The notes below the pieces were generated by a model. It made no database searches. It worked only from the letters and a program-made list of their open reading frames with translations, and was not told where the DNA came from. A DNA stretch of 48,428 nucleotides from Thiohalomonas denitrificans (GTDB taxonomy: Bacteria > Pseudomonadota > Gammaproteobacteria > Thiohalomonadales > Thiohalomonadaceae): NCBI GenBank assembly GCA_020725115.1, contig DYFR01000025.1:1-48428 (forward strand). Reading direction: 5' to 3'. The position numbers were made by a program, and so were the translations under genes. This document shows, in pieces, positions 1 to 8,881 of the stretch (its first letter is position 1; every line of letters begins with the position of its first letter).

Positions 1-2
1 GC

Positions 3-65
3 TACAAACCAGGGCAATACTACGTAAAATCGTTCACACGAATCCGCGTTGAGCCAGAAAAGTAA
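3..65 (+). CDS. C-terminal end of an unrecognised protein (partial)
   Basis: An open frame enters from the left edge and ends at TAA 63-65. Its last residues read YKPGQYYVKSFTRIRVEPEK. I do not recognise the family from 20 residues. It is on the same strand as the GNAT/C39 gene 81 bases downstream, but a hairpin lies between them, so it is probably a separate transcription unit. Confidence 0.45.
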   Translation, partial: YKPGQYYVKSFTRIRVEPEK

Positions 66-73
66 CCCGGCGT

Positions 74-91
74 AGGGGGACGGAATCCCCC
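74..91 (+). terminator. Stem-loop after the truncated upstream gene
   Basis: GGGGGA at 75-80 and TCCCCC at 86-91 form a perfect 6-bp stem with a 5-base loop, 10 bases after the upstream stop codon. There is no T-run behind it, so it is at best a weak or factor-assisted terminator or a 3' stabilising structure. Confidence 0.35.
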
Positions 92-146
92 GTCTAAAAC
101 AGCGCGCGCAGCGCGCAATACATAGCGGCATCAAAGAGGCCACACC

Positions 147-1289
147 ATGATCCGCCCCGCCACTCCCGAAGACATCGACGCCCTGGTGGAGATCGAAAAC
201 CGCTGCTTCGATACCGATCGCCTGTCGCGGCGCAGTTTCCGCCACATGATCACCAAGGCCAATGCCGAGCTGCTGCTTGATGAGGATGGCGGCGTGGTGT
301 GCGGTTATGTGCTGCTGTTGTTCAATGCCGGTACCTCGCTGGCGCGCATGTATTCCATTGCCGTGCATCCGGAGTATCGCAGCCGCGGTATCGGCCGCCA
401 GTTGATGAACGCGGCGGAGCAGGCGGCGCTGGCGCAGGATTGCGTGACCCTGCGGCTGGAGGTGCGCATGGACAACGCCTCGTCCATCGCGCTGTACGAG
501 TCCATGGGTTATCGCCGCTTCGGCTTCTATGACGACTACTACGAAGACCACATGGATGCGCTGCGCTACGAGAAGCGGCTGGTGCCGTCGCTGCGGCCGG
601 ACATGGCGCGGGTACCCTATTACGAACAGACCCTGGAGTTCACCTGTGGCCCGGCGGCGCTGATGATGGCGATGGGGGCGCTGGATACGTCCATCGAGCT
701 GAATCGCCGCCTGGAGCTGCGCCTGTGGCGCGAGTCCACCACCGTGTTCATGACTTCCGGTCACGGCGGCTGCGGGCCGTTTGGTCTGGGCCTGTCCGCC
801 TACCGTCGCGGCTTCGAGGTGGAGGTGTATGTCAACGATGAGGGTGCTCTGTTCGTCGATTCGGTACGGGCGGAGGACAAGAAAGAGGTCATCCGTCTGG
901 TGCAGGAGGATTTCATCGAGGAAATGACCCAGGTGAGACTGCCGTTGCACTATCGCCGCATCAGCGTCGGTGAGCTGAAACAGGAATTTGCTCACGGCGC
1001 CATCCCGCTGGTGCTGATAAGTTCCTACCGCATCTACCAGGAGAAGTTCCCGCACTGGGTGGTGGTGACCGGCTTTGACGATCACTTCATCTATGTGCAT
1101 GACTCCTTCGTGGACCACGAGAAGGGCAAGACCGTCACCGATTGCGTGAACATGCCCATCCCGCACAAGGATTTCGAGCGTATGGCGCGTTATGGCAAGT
1201 CCGGCCAGCGTGCTGTGCTGATTATTCGCAAACCGCAGGCAACGGCGCGCAAGCGGACGGCGCGCAAGAGGTCAGTTACAACATCATGA
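147..1289 (+). CDS. GNAT acetyltransferase fused to C39-like cysteine peptidase
   Basis: The 380-residue protein has two domains. Residues 1-140 are a GNAT acetyltransferase of the RimI type, with the acetyl-CoA loop R78-S-R-G-I-G-R84 and the ASSIALYESMGY segment near 111-122. Residues 155-360 resemble a papain-like C39 peptidase: Cys167 in TCGPAALMM, His303 in PHWVVVTGF and Asp319 in YVHDS would make a catalytic triad. There is no signal peptide, so it should be cytoplasmic. AGAGG about 7 bases before the ATG supports the start. Its stop overlaps the next start (ATGA), which couples it to the RimK-type ligase. From known pairings of ATP-grasp ligases with peptidases and acetyltransferases I infer a peptide- or protein-tail-modifying pair; the substrate is unknown. 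Confidence 0.85.
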   Translation: MIRPATPEDIDALVEIENRCFDTDRLSRRSFRHMITKANAELLLDEDGGVVCGYVLLLFNAGTSLARMYSIAVHPEYRSRGIGRQLMNAAEQAALAQDCVTLRLEVRMDNASSIALYESMGYRRFGFYDDYYEDHMDALRYEKRLVPSLRPDMARVPYYEQTLEFTCGPAALMMAMGALDTSIELNRRLELRLWRESTTVFMTSGHGGCGPFGLGLSAYRRGFEVEVYVNDEGALFVDSVRAEDKKEVIRLVQEDFIEEMTQVRLPLHYRRISVGELKQEFAHGAIPLVLISSYRIYQEKFPHWVVVTGFDDHFIYVHDSFVDHEKGKTVTDCVNMPIPHKDFERMARYGKSGQRAVLIIRKPQATARKRTARKRSVTTS

Positions 1290-2767
1290 CTACGCAGATT
1301 ATCGTGGTGGAGGACACCGCGGACTGGAAATTTGACGGATTCGACTATCCGGTGGTCAACGTCGATGACTACTTCACCGGCAAGGAATATTTCGCGCTCA
1401 AGCACGTGCAGGTGATCAATCTGTGTCGTGGCTACAAGTATCTCAGCGTTGCCTATTACTGCTCCTTGCTGGCGGAGGCGCGCAACCACAAGGTGCTTCC
1501 CTCGGTAAAAAGCATGCTCGATCTGTCCAGCAAGGCCATGTACAGCCTCAATGCGGTCAGTCTCGACGAGGAGGTGGCGAAGAGTTTCCGCAAGTACCGC
1601 AAGGACAGCTTCGAGCGCGTGTTCGAAATGGACGTGTTCTTCGGCAAGTGCCTGTTCGAGCCGCTGGCCGATCTGGCGCGGCAGATCTTCGAGACCTTTC
1701 CCTGCCCGTTGCTGCGCGTCGGATTCCGCCGCAGCGAGGGAGGCTGGCATATCGACTCCATCAAACCGCTGTCGCTGCACAAGCTGGATCGCGAAAACAG
1801 CGAGTTTTTCGTCGAGCGGCTGAATGGCTATCTGAAAAAACGCTGGCGTTCACCCAGGTCGCGCAGTCAGGCGCGCTACGACATGGCCATCCTCTACAAC
1901 GATGACGATCCGTTGCCGCCGTCCAATCGCAAGGCGCTACAGCGTTTCATCAAGGCGGGGCGCGCACTGGACATCGATATCGAGGTGATCGACCGCAAGG
2001 ATTATTCGCGCCTGGCCGAATACGATGCGCTGCTTATCCGCGAGACCACCAACATCAATCACTACACTTACCGTTTTGCCAAGAAGGCGGAGAGTGAGGG
2101 GTTGGTGGTGATGGACGATCCACAATCGATCCTGCGCTGCACCAACAAGGTGTATCTGGCGGAGCTGCTGCGCGCCAACAAGGTGCCGACGCCGCGCACG
2201 GTGATTGCCGGGCGCAATGACCTCAAGGCGGCGGAGGATGCCATCGGTTATCCGATGGTGCTCAAGGTGCCGGACGGATCGTTTTCGCGCGGTGTGGTCA
2301 AGGCGGAGACACCGGAGCAGATGCGGCAGGAAGCGGAGCGCCTGTTCAAGAGTTCAGAGCTGATCCTGGCGCAGGAATACCTCTACACCGAATTCGACTG
2401 GCGTATCGGCATCCTCAACCGCAAGGCGATCTTTGCCTGCAAGTATTTCATGTCGAAGAAACACTGGCAGATCGTGCATCACGAATCGGACGGCACCTTT
2501 CAGGAAGGCGGCTGGAAGACCATGGCGGTGGAGCAGGCGCCGGTCGAGGTGGTGTCCATCGCCCTCAAGGCGGCAAACCTTATCGGCGATGGCATCTATG
2601 GCGTGGATCTCAAGCAGACCGAGCGCGGCACTTTCGTCATCGAGGTAAACGATAACCCCAACATTGACGCGGGTGTCGAGGATCAGGTGCTGAAAGATGA
2701 ACTGTATCGCCAGATACTGGCCGAGTTTGTGCGTCGCCTGGAGTTGCAGCACCTGCGCCAGCCGTGA
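1286..2767 (+). CDS. RimK-family ATP-grasp ligase with N-terminal RLAN-type domain
   Basis: The 493-residue protein has an N-terminal region of about 170 residues, like the domain that precedes RimK-type ATP-grasp modules (RLAN), and a C-terminal ATP-grasp ligase. Supporting motifs are YPMVLKVPDGSFSRGVVK for nucleotide binding and the metal-binding E-V-N455-D-N-P-N459 near the end. The family forms amide bonds by adding amino acids to a carboxylate through an acyl phosphate. The start at 1286 is chosen because the ATG overlaps the stop of the preceding gene as ATGA; an in-frame extension to 1142 would lie inside that gene. It is much longer than E. coli RimK (about 300 residues), so it should not be called rimK. 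Substrate unknown; cytoplasmic. Confidence 0.85.
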   Translation: MTTQIIVVEDTADWKFDGFDYPVVNVDDYFTGKEYFALKHVQVINLCRGYKYLSVAYYCSLLAEARNHKVLPSVKSMLDLSSKAMYSLNAVSLDEEVAKSFRKYRKDSFERVFEMDVFFGKCLFEPLADLARQIFETFPCPLLRVGFRRSEGGWHIDSIKPLSLHKLDRENSEFFVERLNGYLKKRWRSPRSRSQARYDMAILYNDDDPLPPSNRKALQRFIKAGRALDIDIEVIDRKDYSRLAEYDALLIRETTNINHYTYRFAKKAESEGLVVMDDPQSILRCTNKVYLAELLRANKVPTPRTVIAGRNDLKAAEDAIGYPMVLKVPDGSFSRGVVKAETPEQMRQEAERLFKSSELILAQEYLYTEFDWRIGILNRKAIFACKYFMSKKHWQIVHHESDGTFQEGGWKTMAVEQAPVEVVSIALKAANLIGDGIYGVDLKQTERGTFVIEVNDNPNIDAGVEDQVLKDELYRQILAEFVRRLELQHLRQP

Positions 2768-2787
2768 GGCCGAAAGTTTCGCCGCGG

Positions 2788-2819
2788 TTGTCCCCTGAGG
2801 CGGGGAGCCATCGTATAAT
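2788..2819 (+). promoter_or_regulatory. Candidate ilvD promoter
   Basis: A perfect TATAAT lies at 2814-2819, 39 bases before the ilvD ATG. The best -35-like match is TTGTCC at 2788-2793 with a long 20-base spacer, so the -10 is convincing and the -35 is not. I see no leader peptide or attenuator in the short leader. Confidence 0.45.
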
Positions 2820-2858
2820 GCCCGCCATCCATAGCGTTTGACCTTTCCGGAGAGACCG

Positions 2859-4709
2859 ATGCCCGCTTACCGTTCCTGGACCACCACCCGCGGCCGCAAC
2901 ATGGCCGGCGCCCGCTCCCTGTGGCGCGCCACCGGCATGAAGGACGACGACTTCAACAAGCCGATCATCGCCATCGCCAATTCCTTTACCCAGTTCGTGC
3001 CGGGCCATGTGCATCTCAAGGATATGGGGCAGCTGGTGGCGCGCGAGATCGAGGCGGCCGGCGGGGTGGCCAAGGAGTTCAACACTATCGCCATCGACGA
3101 TGGTATCGCCATGGGCCATGGCGGCATGCTCTACTCGCTGCCCTCGCGCGAGATCATCGCCGACAGCGTGGAGTACATGGTCAATGCCCATTGCGCCGAT
3201 GCACTGGTCTGCATCTCCAACTGCGACAAGATCACCCCGGGCATGTTGAATGCCGCCCTGCGCCTGAACATCCCTGTCATCTTCGTTTCCGGCGGGCCGA
3301 TGGAGGCGGGCAAGGCCGTGATTCATGAGCAGACTGTGGCCCTGGATCTGGTGGATGCCATGATCATGGCCGCCGATGCCAGGGAGAGCGACGCCGACGT
3401 GGCCACGGTGGAGCGCAGCGCCTGCCCCACCTGCGGTTCCTGCTCCGGCATGTTTACCGCCAACTCCATGAACTGCCTCACCGAGGCGCTGGGCCTGTCT
3501 TTGCCGGGCAACGGATCGCTGGTGGCGACCCATGCCGATCGCGAGCGCCTGTTCAAGGAGGCCGGCCGCATGATCGTGGCCCTGGCCAAGCGTTATTACG
3601 AAGGCAATGACGAGTCGGTGCTGCCGCGTTCCATCGCCAGCTTCGAGGCCTTCGAGAACGCCATGTGCCTGGACATCGCCATGGGCGGTTCCACCAACAC
3701 CATTCTGCACCTGCTGGCGGCGGCGGAAGAGGGCGGGGTCAGGTTCACCATGGCCGACATCGATCGCCTGTCGCGCAAGGTGCCGCACCTGTGCAAGGTG
3801 GCGCCGTCGATCCAGACCTATCACATGGAGGACGTGCACCGTGCCGGCGGCGTCATCGGCATCCTCGGCGAACTGGATCGCGCCGGCCTGCTGCACAACC
3901 AGTGCAAGACCGTACATGCCGCCAACATGGCCGAGGCCATTGCGCTGTGGGACGTGCGCCTGACCAGCGATCAGAAGCGCAAGGATTTCTTCCGCGCCGC
4001 GCCCGGCGGCGTGCCGACCCAGGTGGCCTTCAGCCAGAACAAGCGTTACGCCACGCTGGATACCGATCGCGAAAAGGGCTGCATCCGCGATGCCGCCCAT
4101 GCCTACAGCAAGGACGGCGGCCTCGCCGTGCTGTACGGCAATATCGCCCTCGACGGCTGTGTGGTGAAGACGGCCGGCGTCGATGCCTCGATCCTGAAAT
4201 TCTCCGGCCCGGCGCGTATCTTCGAAAGCCAGGACAACGCGGTGGCGGCGATCCTCGACGACAGGATCAAGGAAGGTGACGTGGTGATCATCCGCTACGA
4301 AGGCCCGCGCGGCGGCCCCGGCATGCAGGAGATGCTCTATCCGACCAGTTATCTGAAGTCCAAGGGCCTGGGCAAGGCCTGCGCCCTGATCACCGACGGA
4401 CGCTTCTCCGGCGGCACTTCCGGTCTGTCCATCGGCCATGTCTCGCCCGAGGCCGCCGAGGGCGGCGCCATCGGCCTCATCGAGGAAGGCGATACCATCG
4501 AGATCGATATTCCCGGCCGCTCCATCCGCGTCGCCATCAGCGATGAGGAGCTGGCCCGGCGTCGCGCCGCGATGGAGGCCAAGGGCAAGGCGGCCTGGAA
4601 GCCCGCGAACCGCGAGCGCCATGTCTCCGCCGCCCTCAAGGCCTATGCCGCGATGACGACCTCGGCTGCCCGTGGTGCAGTGCGTGACGTTTCGCAGTTG
4701 GAAAAGTAA
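2859..4709 (+). CDS. ilvD: Dihydroxy-acid dehydratase
   Basis: The 616-residue protein matches E. coli IlvD along its whole length. It converts 2,3-dihydroxy-isovalerate and 2,3-dihydroxy-3-methylvalerate to the 2-oxo acids of valine and isoleucine synthesis, in the cytoplasm, using an Fe-S cluster. Cluster cysteines are visible as Cys122 ([10 protein letters not shown]) and Cys189/192/195 ([12 protein letters not shown]). The substrate and Mg region [14 protein letters not shown] and the C-terminal [22 protein letters not shown] are intact. The ATG at 2859 is used because GGAGAG precedes it; an upstream in-frame TTG at 2838 has no homologous residues. It has its own -10 box. A second copy of its last 18 codons lies 141 bases further on. 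Confidence 0.98.
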   Translation: MPAYRSWTTTRGRNMAGARSLWRATGMKDDDFNKPIIAIANSFTQFVPGHVHLKDMGQLVAREIEAAGGVAKEFNTIAIDDGIAMGHGGMLYSLPSREIIADSVEYMVNAHCADALVCISNCDKITPGMLNAALRLNIPVIFVSGGPMEAGKAVIHEQTVALDLVDAMIMAADARESDADVATVERSACPTCGSCSGMFTANSMNCLTEALGLSLPGNGSLVATHADRERLFKEAGRMIVALAKRYYEGNDESVLPRSIASFEAFENAMCLDIAMGGSTNTILHLLAAAEEGGVRFTMADIDRLSRKVPHLCKVAPSIQTYHMEDVHRAGGVIGILGELDRAGLLHNQCKTVHAANMAEAIALWDVRLTSDQKRKDFFRAAPGGVPTQVAFSQNKRYATLDTDREKGCIRDAAHAYSKDGGLAVLYGNIALDGCVVKTAGVDASILKFSGPARIFESQDNAVAAILDDRIKEGDVVIIRYEGPRGGPGMQEMLYPTSYLKSKGLGKACALITDGRFSGGTSGLSIGHVSPEAAEGGAIGLIEEGDTIEIDIPGRSIRVAISDEELARRRAAMEAKGKAAWKPANRERHVSAALKAYAAMTTSAARGAVRDVSQLEK

Positions 4710-4790
4710 GTGGAAGCGCGGCATAGCATCCCGCTACCGGGTCACATCCCCGCTGACGCGGGGCCCCTGCTCTGCCGTCCGCGGTCGCCC

Positions 4791-4850
4791 GCGATGACGA
4801 CGTCGGCTGCCCGCGGTGCGGTACGAGACGTTTCGCAGCTGGAAAAGTAG
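4791..4850 (+). pseudogene. Remnant second copy of the ilvD 3' end
   Basis: Bases 4791-4849 repeat 4650-4708, the last codons of ilvD, with 6 differences in 59 bases. Read in the same frame, both copies give [18 protein letters not shown] followed by a stop (TAA in ilvD, TAG here). All six differences are synonymous: five third positions and TTG/CTG. That pattern means the two copies diverged while coding, so this is not a recent local slip. The 81 bases between the copies show no ilvD similarity. It may be the trace of an ilvD copy from a related strain, or the reconstituted 3' end left by an integrative element. Confidence 0.8.
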
Positions 4851-4861
4851 TCCTACGGTAT

Positions 4862-6784
4862 GTGCCAGATTACGTATTAGAGATGCCCTCCACGCGTGAA
4901 CACGACGAAACCCGCGGTGCCGACGCCATTGATGGACTGATCGGTACGGTGGTGCACTTGGCCCTGGCTGTGCGCGATCCCGAGCAGGGTATTCGCATGG
5001 CTGCGGAGGCAATTCCGCTGCTGGTGCCGGAATTGCTGCCGGCTGATGCAACGGCCGATGAACAGCGGCGCATTGCGCGGCAATGGGTCGTATGGATATG
5101 GAATCAGTTGCCCTTGCCCTGGAACGATTATCGCCCGCTTCCCTTGCCTGAACCCGGACGCAACGATCCCTGCCCGTGTGGATCGGGCCGCAAATACAAG
5201 CACTGTTGCGCGCAGTTACCTCGCCTGGAAGGGGCGCCTGACCTGTCATTGCTGTTGTGGGCACGTGTGTTGGAAGCAGTGAGCAAAAAGGAGCGCTTGT
5301 GTCTGTTACGGACCGGACGCGTGCCGCTGGATGTCATTGGCGGCCTAACGCAGGAAGAAATGGATGCCGGAGAGCCCAAGCGTGCGATGGAATGGCTGGA
5401 GCCGGTATTCGAGGGTGATCTCGATCGTCTGGGACATCATGGTGGCGCTCTGCTCGATTTGCTGTGTGATGCCTACGACGGTCACTACCGGACCGATCGC
5501 AAAAAACTGGCGTTGCTCGAACGCGCTGCAGGTGCGCGGAACAAGCCGCTACGCGCCGCGGCTTGGCAACGGCTCGCCACCATCCGCATGGACAAGGGCG
5601 ATCATGCCGGGGCATGGCAGGCATTTCAGGAGGCGCAGCGCGCCGACCCGGACGATCCCCACCATGCATTACTTGAAGTTACCCTGCTTTGTGCCCGCAA
5701 CGAATGGGAACGGGCACGGCAACGCGCGGATTTCTGGTTGGCGCGGCTACGCCGGTTGCGTGACCCGGATATGGAGCCCGTGATCGGGTTCCTCACGCAA
5801 GTCAAGCAGGATCCGCGGCGGGCTATGACAGAGGTGGAGGTCCACAGCCACGGTGACGGCGGGTTGGCGCCATTGCGCGACTGGCTCGATCGGATCGATG
5901 ACCGCCCGGTCACTGCCTATCGTCTCGTGCCGATGCAAGGCAAGGCCGCGCCGGATGATCCATTCCACGACGGCATGGTACTGGAGCCGCCGAAGAAGCT
6001 GGCACAAATGGAACATAGCTGGCACAAGGTGTTTCCCCTCGGCAAGCCGTTTTCGGTACAGCCGCTGCCATTCGATGGCGATCCTTGGCGTGACCCGGAA
6101 CCATGGCTGTCATTTTTGGAACAGTATCCTGACGCTGCCGACAGCCTCGATATCCTGGATGATGTCCATACCGCTCTGCTGATGCGGGAAGAGACCGATG
6201 CGGTGTGGGTACGCGAACATCTGCATCGGCGTCTTTTGCGACGTGCCGAAACCATCTTGCGGACCAGCGTTGACGCAGCGCGGCCGCCGCATGTTCCCTG
6301 GATCGTGGGCGAGAACCGCCCGGCGCTGCGCCTGTTGTCCCATGTCATCAGTATGACCCTGGATGGGGGAGAATCGGCCGAGGCACGACGGTTGATGCAG
6401 TGGCTGCTGGCCCTGAATCCAAGCGACAACCACGGCTGGCGGGGTTATCTGGTCAACGAGTATCTGCGCAGCGGTGAGGCCGCGCCGACGCTGGCTTTGT
6501 GTGAGCGCTATCCGGCTGATATCCAGCCGGAAATTCTCTATGGCCGGACGCTGGCGCTATTTTTGCTGGGGCGCCGCAATGAAGCGGATGCTGCTTTGCG
6601 AGAGGCAGCGGAAAAGTTGCCGAAGGTGTTGCAGGCACTGCGTCGCGGACGGATGCGTCAACCGGAGATCGACCCGCGCGGCGTCATGTTCGGCGGTGAT
6701 GACCAGGCGTGGATATACCGCGAGGAGATGCGTGACACATGGCTGAAGGTTCCTGGCGTGCGCCAGTGGCTGGGGATCAAGTAG
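4862..6784 (+). CDS. SEC-C motif protein with helical-repeat body
   Basis: The 640-residue protein carries a SEC-C zinc-binding motif near residues 97-118: NDPCPCGSGRKYKHCC, with the C-x-C and C-C ligands present. The rest is rich in Ala, Leu, Arg and Trp and looks like irregular TPR-type helical repeats (for example RAAAWQRLATIRMDKGDHAG and the Ala/Leu-rich stretch near 545-620). SEC-C motifs occur at the SecA C-terminus and in many proteins of unknown role, where they bind zinc and often the ribosome or SecB. There is no signal peptide. The start is uncertain: GTG 4862 has GGAAAAG 14 bases upstream, while ATG 4883 has only AGAG directly against it. The gene sits alone after the ilvD remnant. 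Function unknown. Confidence 0.8.
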   Translation: MPDYVLEMPSTREHDETRGADAIDGLIGTVVHLALAVRDPEQGIRMAAEAIPLLVPELLPADATADEQRRIARQWVVWIWNQLPLPWNDYRPLPLPEPGRNDPCPCGSGRKYKHCCAQLPRLEGAPDLSLLLWARVLEAVSKKERLCLLRTGRVPLDVIGGLTQEEMDAGEPKRAMEWLEPVFEGDLDRLGHHGGALLDLLCDAYDGHYRTDRKKLALLERAAGARNKPLRAAAWQRLATIRMDKGDHAGAWQAFQEAQRADPDDPHHALLEVTLLCARNEWERARQRADFWLARLRRLRDPDMEPVIGFLTQVKQDPRRAMTEVEVHSHGDGGLAPLRDWLDRIDDRPVTAYRLVPMQGKAAPDDPFHDGMVLEPPKKLAQMEHSWHKVFPLGKPFSVQPLPFDGDPWRDPEPWLSFLEQYPDAADSLDILDDVHTALLMREETDAVWVREHLHRRLLRRAETILRTSVDAARPPHVPWIVGENRPALRLLSHVISMTLDGGESAEARRLMQWLLALNPSDNHGWRGYLVNEYLRSGEAAPTLALCERYPADIQPEILYGRTLALFLLGRRNEADAALREAAEKLPKVLQALRRGRMRQPEIDPRGVMFGGDDQAWIYREEMRDTWLKVPGVRQWLGIK

Positions 6785-6863
6785 CACGGGCCCTGTGGGA
6801 CTCCTGCTGTTCTCCGATCAGGCACAGAGCGTATCGTGTTCTATTGTCCCGAGGAGTGAGCCG

Positions 6864-7211
6864 ATGATTGTACTCAGTAAGGCACTGGCGGCCTGGACCA
6901 CGCCGGCCTTCACCTCGGTACTGAAGGCGGAGATCGAGGCGCTGGACGGGAATCGTCTGCCCCTGCAACAGGGATTGGCGCGCACCAGCTATGCCATTGC
7001 CGAGGGTTTCAGTGCCATCATTTTCAACGCCACCGAACTGCCCGATGTGATCCGGGTGAAGGTCGGCCTGTCTTACCGCGGCATCATCCCCGGTTGCAGC
7101 TGCGCCGACGATCCCACCCCCATCGACGAAGTGCCCGAGTATTGCGTGGCGCAGTTCGATATCGACAGGAAGACTGCAGAGGCGCGGGTTACCCTGCTCG
7201 ATGCGGAGTAA
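6864..7211 (+). CDS. Small conserved-looking protein of unknown function
   Basis: A 115-residue cytoplasmic protein that I cannot assign to a named family. The start at ATG 6864 is set by GAGGAG seven bases upstream; a longer frame back to 6795 has no ribosome site. A central C-x-C (GCSCADDP) and a later Cys (PEYCVAQFDID) could bind metal, and the C-terminal half alternates in a beta-like pattern. It follows the SEC-C gene by 79 bases on the same strand and may be co-transcribed with it. Confidence 0.65.
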   Translation: MIVLSKALAAWTTPAFTSVLKAEIEALDGNRLPLQQGLARTSYAIAEGFSAIIFNATELPDVIRVKVGLSYRGIIPGCSCADDPTPIDEVPEYCVAQFDIDRKTAEARVTLLDAE

Positions 7212-7228
7212 GCCGTAAAAAACAGTGG

Positions 7229-7366
7229 TCCGCCAATAAACGCAAATGGACGCAAATTAAGGCGAAAGATCCAGCCGTTAGCCAGTCGCAGCGTTCCACC
7301 CATGGTGCGAGTGGGCGCTTGCGTAACACCACGAATATTTGCGCCTATTTGCGTTGATTTGCAGAC
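7229..7366. repeat. Family A inverted-repeat element, copy 1
   Basis: Left arm 7229-7258 (TCCGCCAATAAACGCAAATG and on) and right arm 7334-7366 (AATATTTGCGCCTATTTGCG and on) are imperfect inverted copies around about 75 bases of unrelated core. The same arms occur at 26324-26468, with a half-copy at 44003-44020. It lies between two convergent genes and codes for nothing evident. Confidence 0.7.
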
Positions 7367-7388
7367 TAATTGAGGTTTTAGGGTGATT

Positions 7389-7405
7389 GGTGCGCGCCGC
7401 GCACC
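7389..7405. repeat. 17-base GC palindrome shared with 22813-22829
   Basis: GGTGCGCGCCGCGCACC is a perfect 8-1-8 palindrome just beyond the ribE stop codon. A copy with one change lies at 22813-22829. It could act as a hairpin terminator for ribE on the minus strand, but no T-run follows. Confidence 0.55.
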
Positions 7406-7415
7406 GCCCCCCGGA

Positions 7416-8030
7416 TCAGACAACGCCCCGTTCCGCCAGCACCCGCTCCACCGTATCGACGATGGCCTGGGTCTGCGGGTCGATCTCGATGTTGATGTGG
7501 TCGCCGGGCTTGCGTGTGCCGATGTTGGTGCGGGCCAGGGTCTCGGGGATCAGGTTGACGCAGAATTCATCGCCGCGTACCTCGCCGATGGTGAGGCTGA
7601 TGCCGTCGATGCCGATGTAGCCCTTGGTGAAGACGTACTTGCGCAGCGTCGCCGGCACGCGAAACCACAGCTGGCGGTTGTTTTCGCTCTCCAGTACCTG
7701 ACTGACCTCGGCGGTGGCCATGATGTGGCCGGACATGGCGTGGCCGCCGATGTCGTCGCCGAAGCGGGCGGCGCGTTCGACGTTGACCATGTCGCCGACC
7801 CGCAACAGCCCCAGGTTGGTGATGCGCAGGGTCTCCCGCATCAAATCGAAGGAAACGCGGTCGCCGTCGATGGCGGTGACGGTGAGGCAGCAGCCGTTGT
7901 GGGCCACCGAGGCGCCGGCTTGCAGGCCGGGCAGCAGCGCCGCCGGCAGGCGCACGGTATGGATGCGGAAGTCCTGCTTTTCGACAATGTCGACGATTTC
8001 GGCGGTGCCTTGGATGATGCCGGTGAACAT
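7416..8030 (-). CDS. ribE: Riboflavin synthase, alpha subunit
   Basis: The 204-residue protein matches E. coli RibC across its two lumazine-binding repeats. It dismutates two molecules of 6,7-dimethyl-8-ribityllumazine to riboflavin in the cytoplasm. The invariant start [21 protein letters not shown] and the second-repeat [10 protein letters not shown] with [14 protein letters not shown] [10 protein letters not shown] are present. The ATG at 8030 is fixed by the family start; the frame open further upstream is not conserved. The usual neighbours ribD and ribH are absent. The start of phoB lies 158 bases away in the divergent direction, so the two genes share an upstream region. I see no FMN riboswitch there. 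Confidence 0.96.
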   Translation of the reverse strand: MFTGIIQGTAEIVDIVEKQDFRIHTVRLPAALLPGLQAGASVAHNGCCLTVTAIDGDRVSFDLMRETLRITNLGLLRVGDMVNVERAARFGDDIGGHAMSGHIMATAEVSQVLESENNRQLWFRVPATLRKYVFTKGYIGIDGISLTIGEVRGDEFCVNLIPETLARTNIGTRKPGDHINIEIDPQTQAIVDTVERVLAERGVV

Positions 8031-8121
8031 GGGACGCTCCGGGTGGCTGTGATGCAAGTGGATGATACCACTGTCGTTACAGGCGTACGGATGGGCACGG
8101 ACAGTGGAACCCATTATGATG

Positions 8122-8155
8122 CTGTAACGCGGGTGTCACATTTCCCGGCTTTAAT
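8122..8155 (+). promoter_or_regulatory. Pho box and -10 of the phoB promoter
   Basis: CTGTAAC (8122-8128), a 4-base spacer and GTGTCAC (8133-8139) form the 7-4-7 direct repeat of a PhoB site (consensus CTGTCAT-N4-CTGTCAT). Exactly 10 bases later lies TTTAAT (8150-8155), a 5/6 match to a -10 box. This is the standard layout of a PhoB-activated promoter and implies autoregulation of phoBR. Confidence 0.75.
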
Positions 8156-8188
8156 GTTACCGGTGACTCATCATCAGGTTGCAGAAAT

Positions 8189-8881
8189 ATGACAGCGAAT
8201 TCCATTCTCATCGTCGAAGACGAACCGGCCATCCGCGAGATGGTAGTGATGGCCCTGGAACGGGCCGGCTATGAAATGTCGCAGGCCGCCAGTGCCGAAG
8301 AGGCGGAGCGCGTGCTGGCCAACGGCCTGCCGTCCCTGATCCTGCTCGACTGGATGCTGCCCGGCATGAGCGGCATCGAACTGGCGCGGCGTCTGCGCCG
8401 CGACGAGTATACCCGCGACGTTCCGATCATCATGCTCACCGCCCGCAGCGAAGAGGATGATCGCATCCGCGGCCTTGAGGTGGGGGCCGACGACTATATC
8501 GCCAAGCCTTTCTCCACCCGCGAGTTGCAGGCCCGCATCAAGGCAGTGCTGCGCCGCAGCCAGCCGCACGACGAGGAAGGTGTGCTGGCGGTGGAGAGCC
8601 TCAAGGTGGATACCTCCAGCCATCGCGTTACCGCCGACGAGCGGGCCGTGGAGATGGGGCCGACGGAGTTCCGCCTGCTGCACTTTTTCATGGCGCATCC
8701 GGAGCGGGTGTACAGCCGCTCGCAGCTGCTCGATATGGTATGGGGGCGCGGTGCCTATGTGGAGGAGCGCACGGTGGATGTGCATATCCGCCGCCTGCGC
8801 AAGGCGCTGGAGCCGAGCGGCCACGACAATCTGATCCAGACGGTGCGCGGCGCCGGCTACCGTTTCTCCCAGCAGGTATAA
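8189..8881 (+). CDS. phoB: Phosphate regulon response regulator PhoB
   Basis: The 230-residue OmpR/PhoB-family regulator has a receiver domain (residues 1-120) with acidic pocket E10-D11, phospho-acceptor Asp54 (ILLDWMLPG), Thr84 and Lys106. A winged-helix domain (about 130-230) ends in [14 protein letters not shown] and [10 protein letters not shown]. The signature [13 protein letters not shown] and the phoR gene directly behind it identify it as PhoB. It activates genes through Pho boxes when phosphate is scarce. The ATG at 8189 gives the normal length, although the ribosome site is weak. phoR begins on the base after its stop codon. Confidence 0.96.
   Translation: MTANSILIVEDEPAIREMVVMALERAGYEMSQAASAEEAERVLANGLPSLILLDWMLPGMSGIELARRLRRDEYTRDVPIIMLTARSEEDDRIRGLEVGADDYIAKPFSTRELQARIKAVLRRSQPHDEEGVLAVESLKVDTSSHRVTADERAVEMGPTEFRLLHFFMAHPERVYSRSQLLDMVWGRGAYVEERTVDVHIRRLRKALEPSGHDNLIQTVRGAGYRFSQQV

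Noticed and set aside
1142..1285. Longer N-terminus for the RimK-type ligase
   Set aside because: It would lie inside the preceding gene and is not part of the family; the ATGA-coupled start at 1286 is better.
2637..4724. Long open frame on the minus strand opposite ilvD
   Set aside because: It is the mirror of a high-GC, strongly biased coding frame; its His/Gly/Arg-rich product resembles no family, while ilvD is certain.
8031..8188. FMN riboswitch upstream of ribE
   Set aside because: The leader is short and lacks the conserved RFN blocks; the region is better explained by the phoB Pho box.
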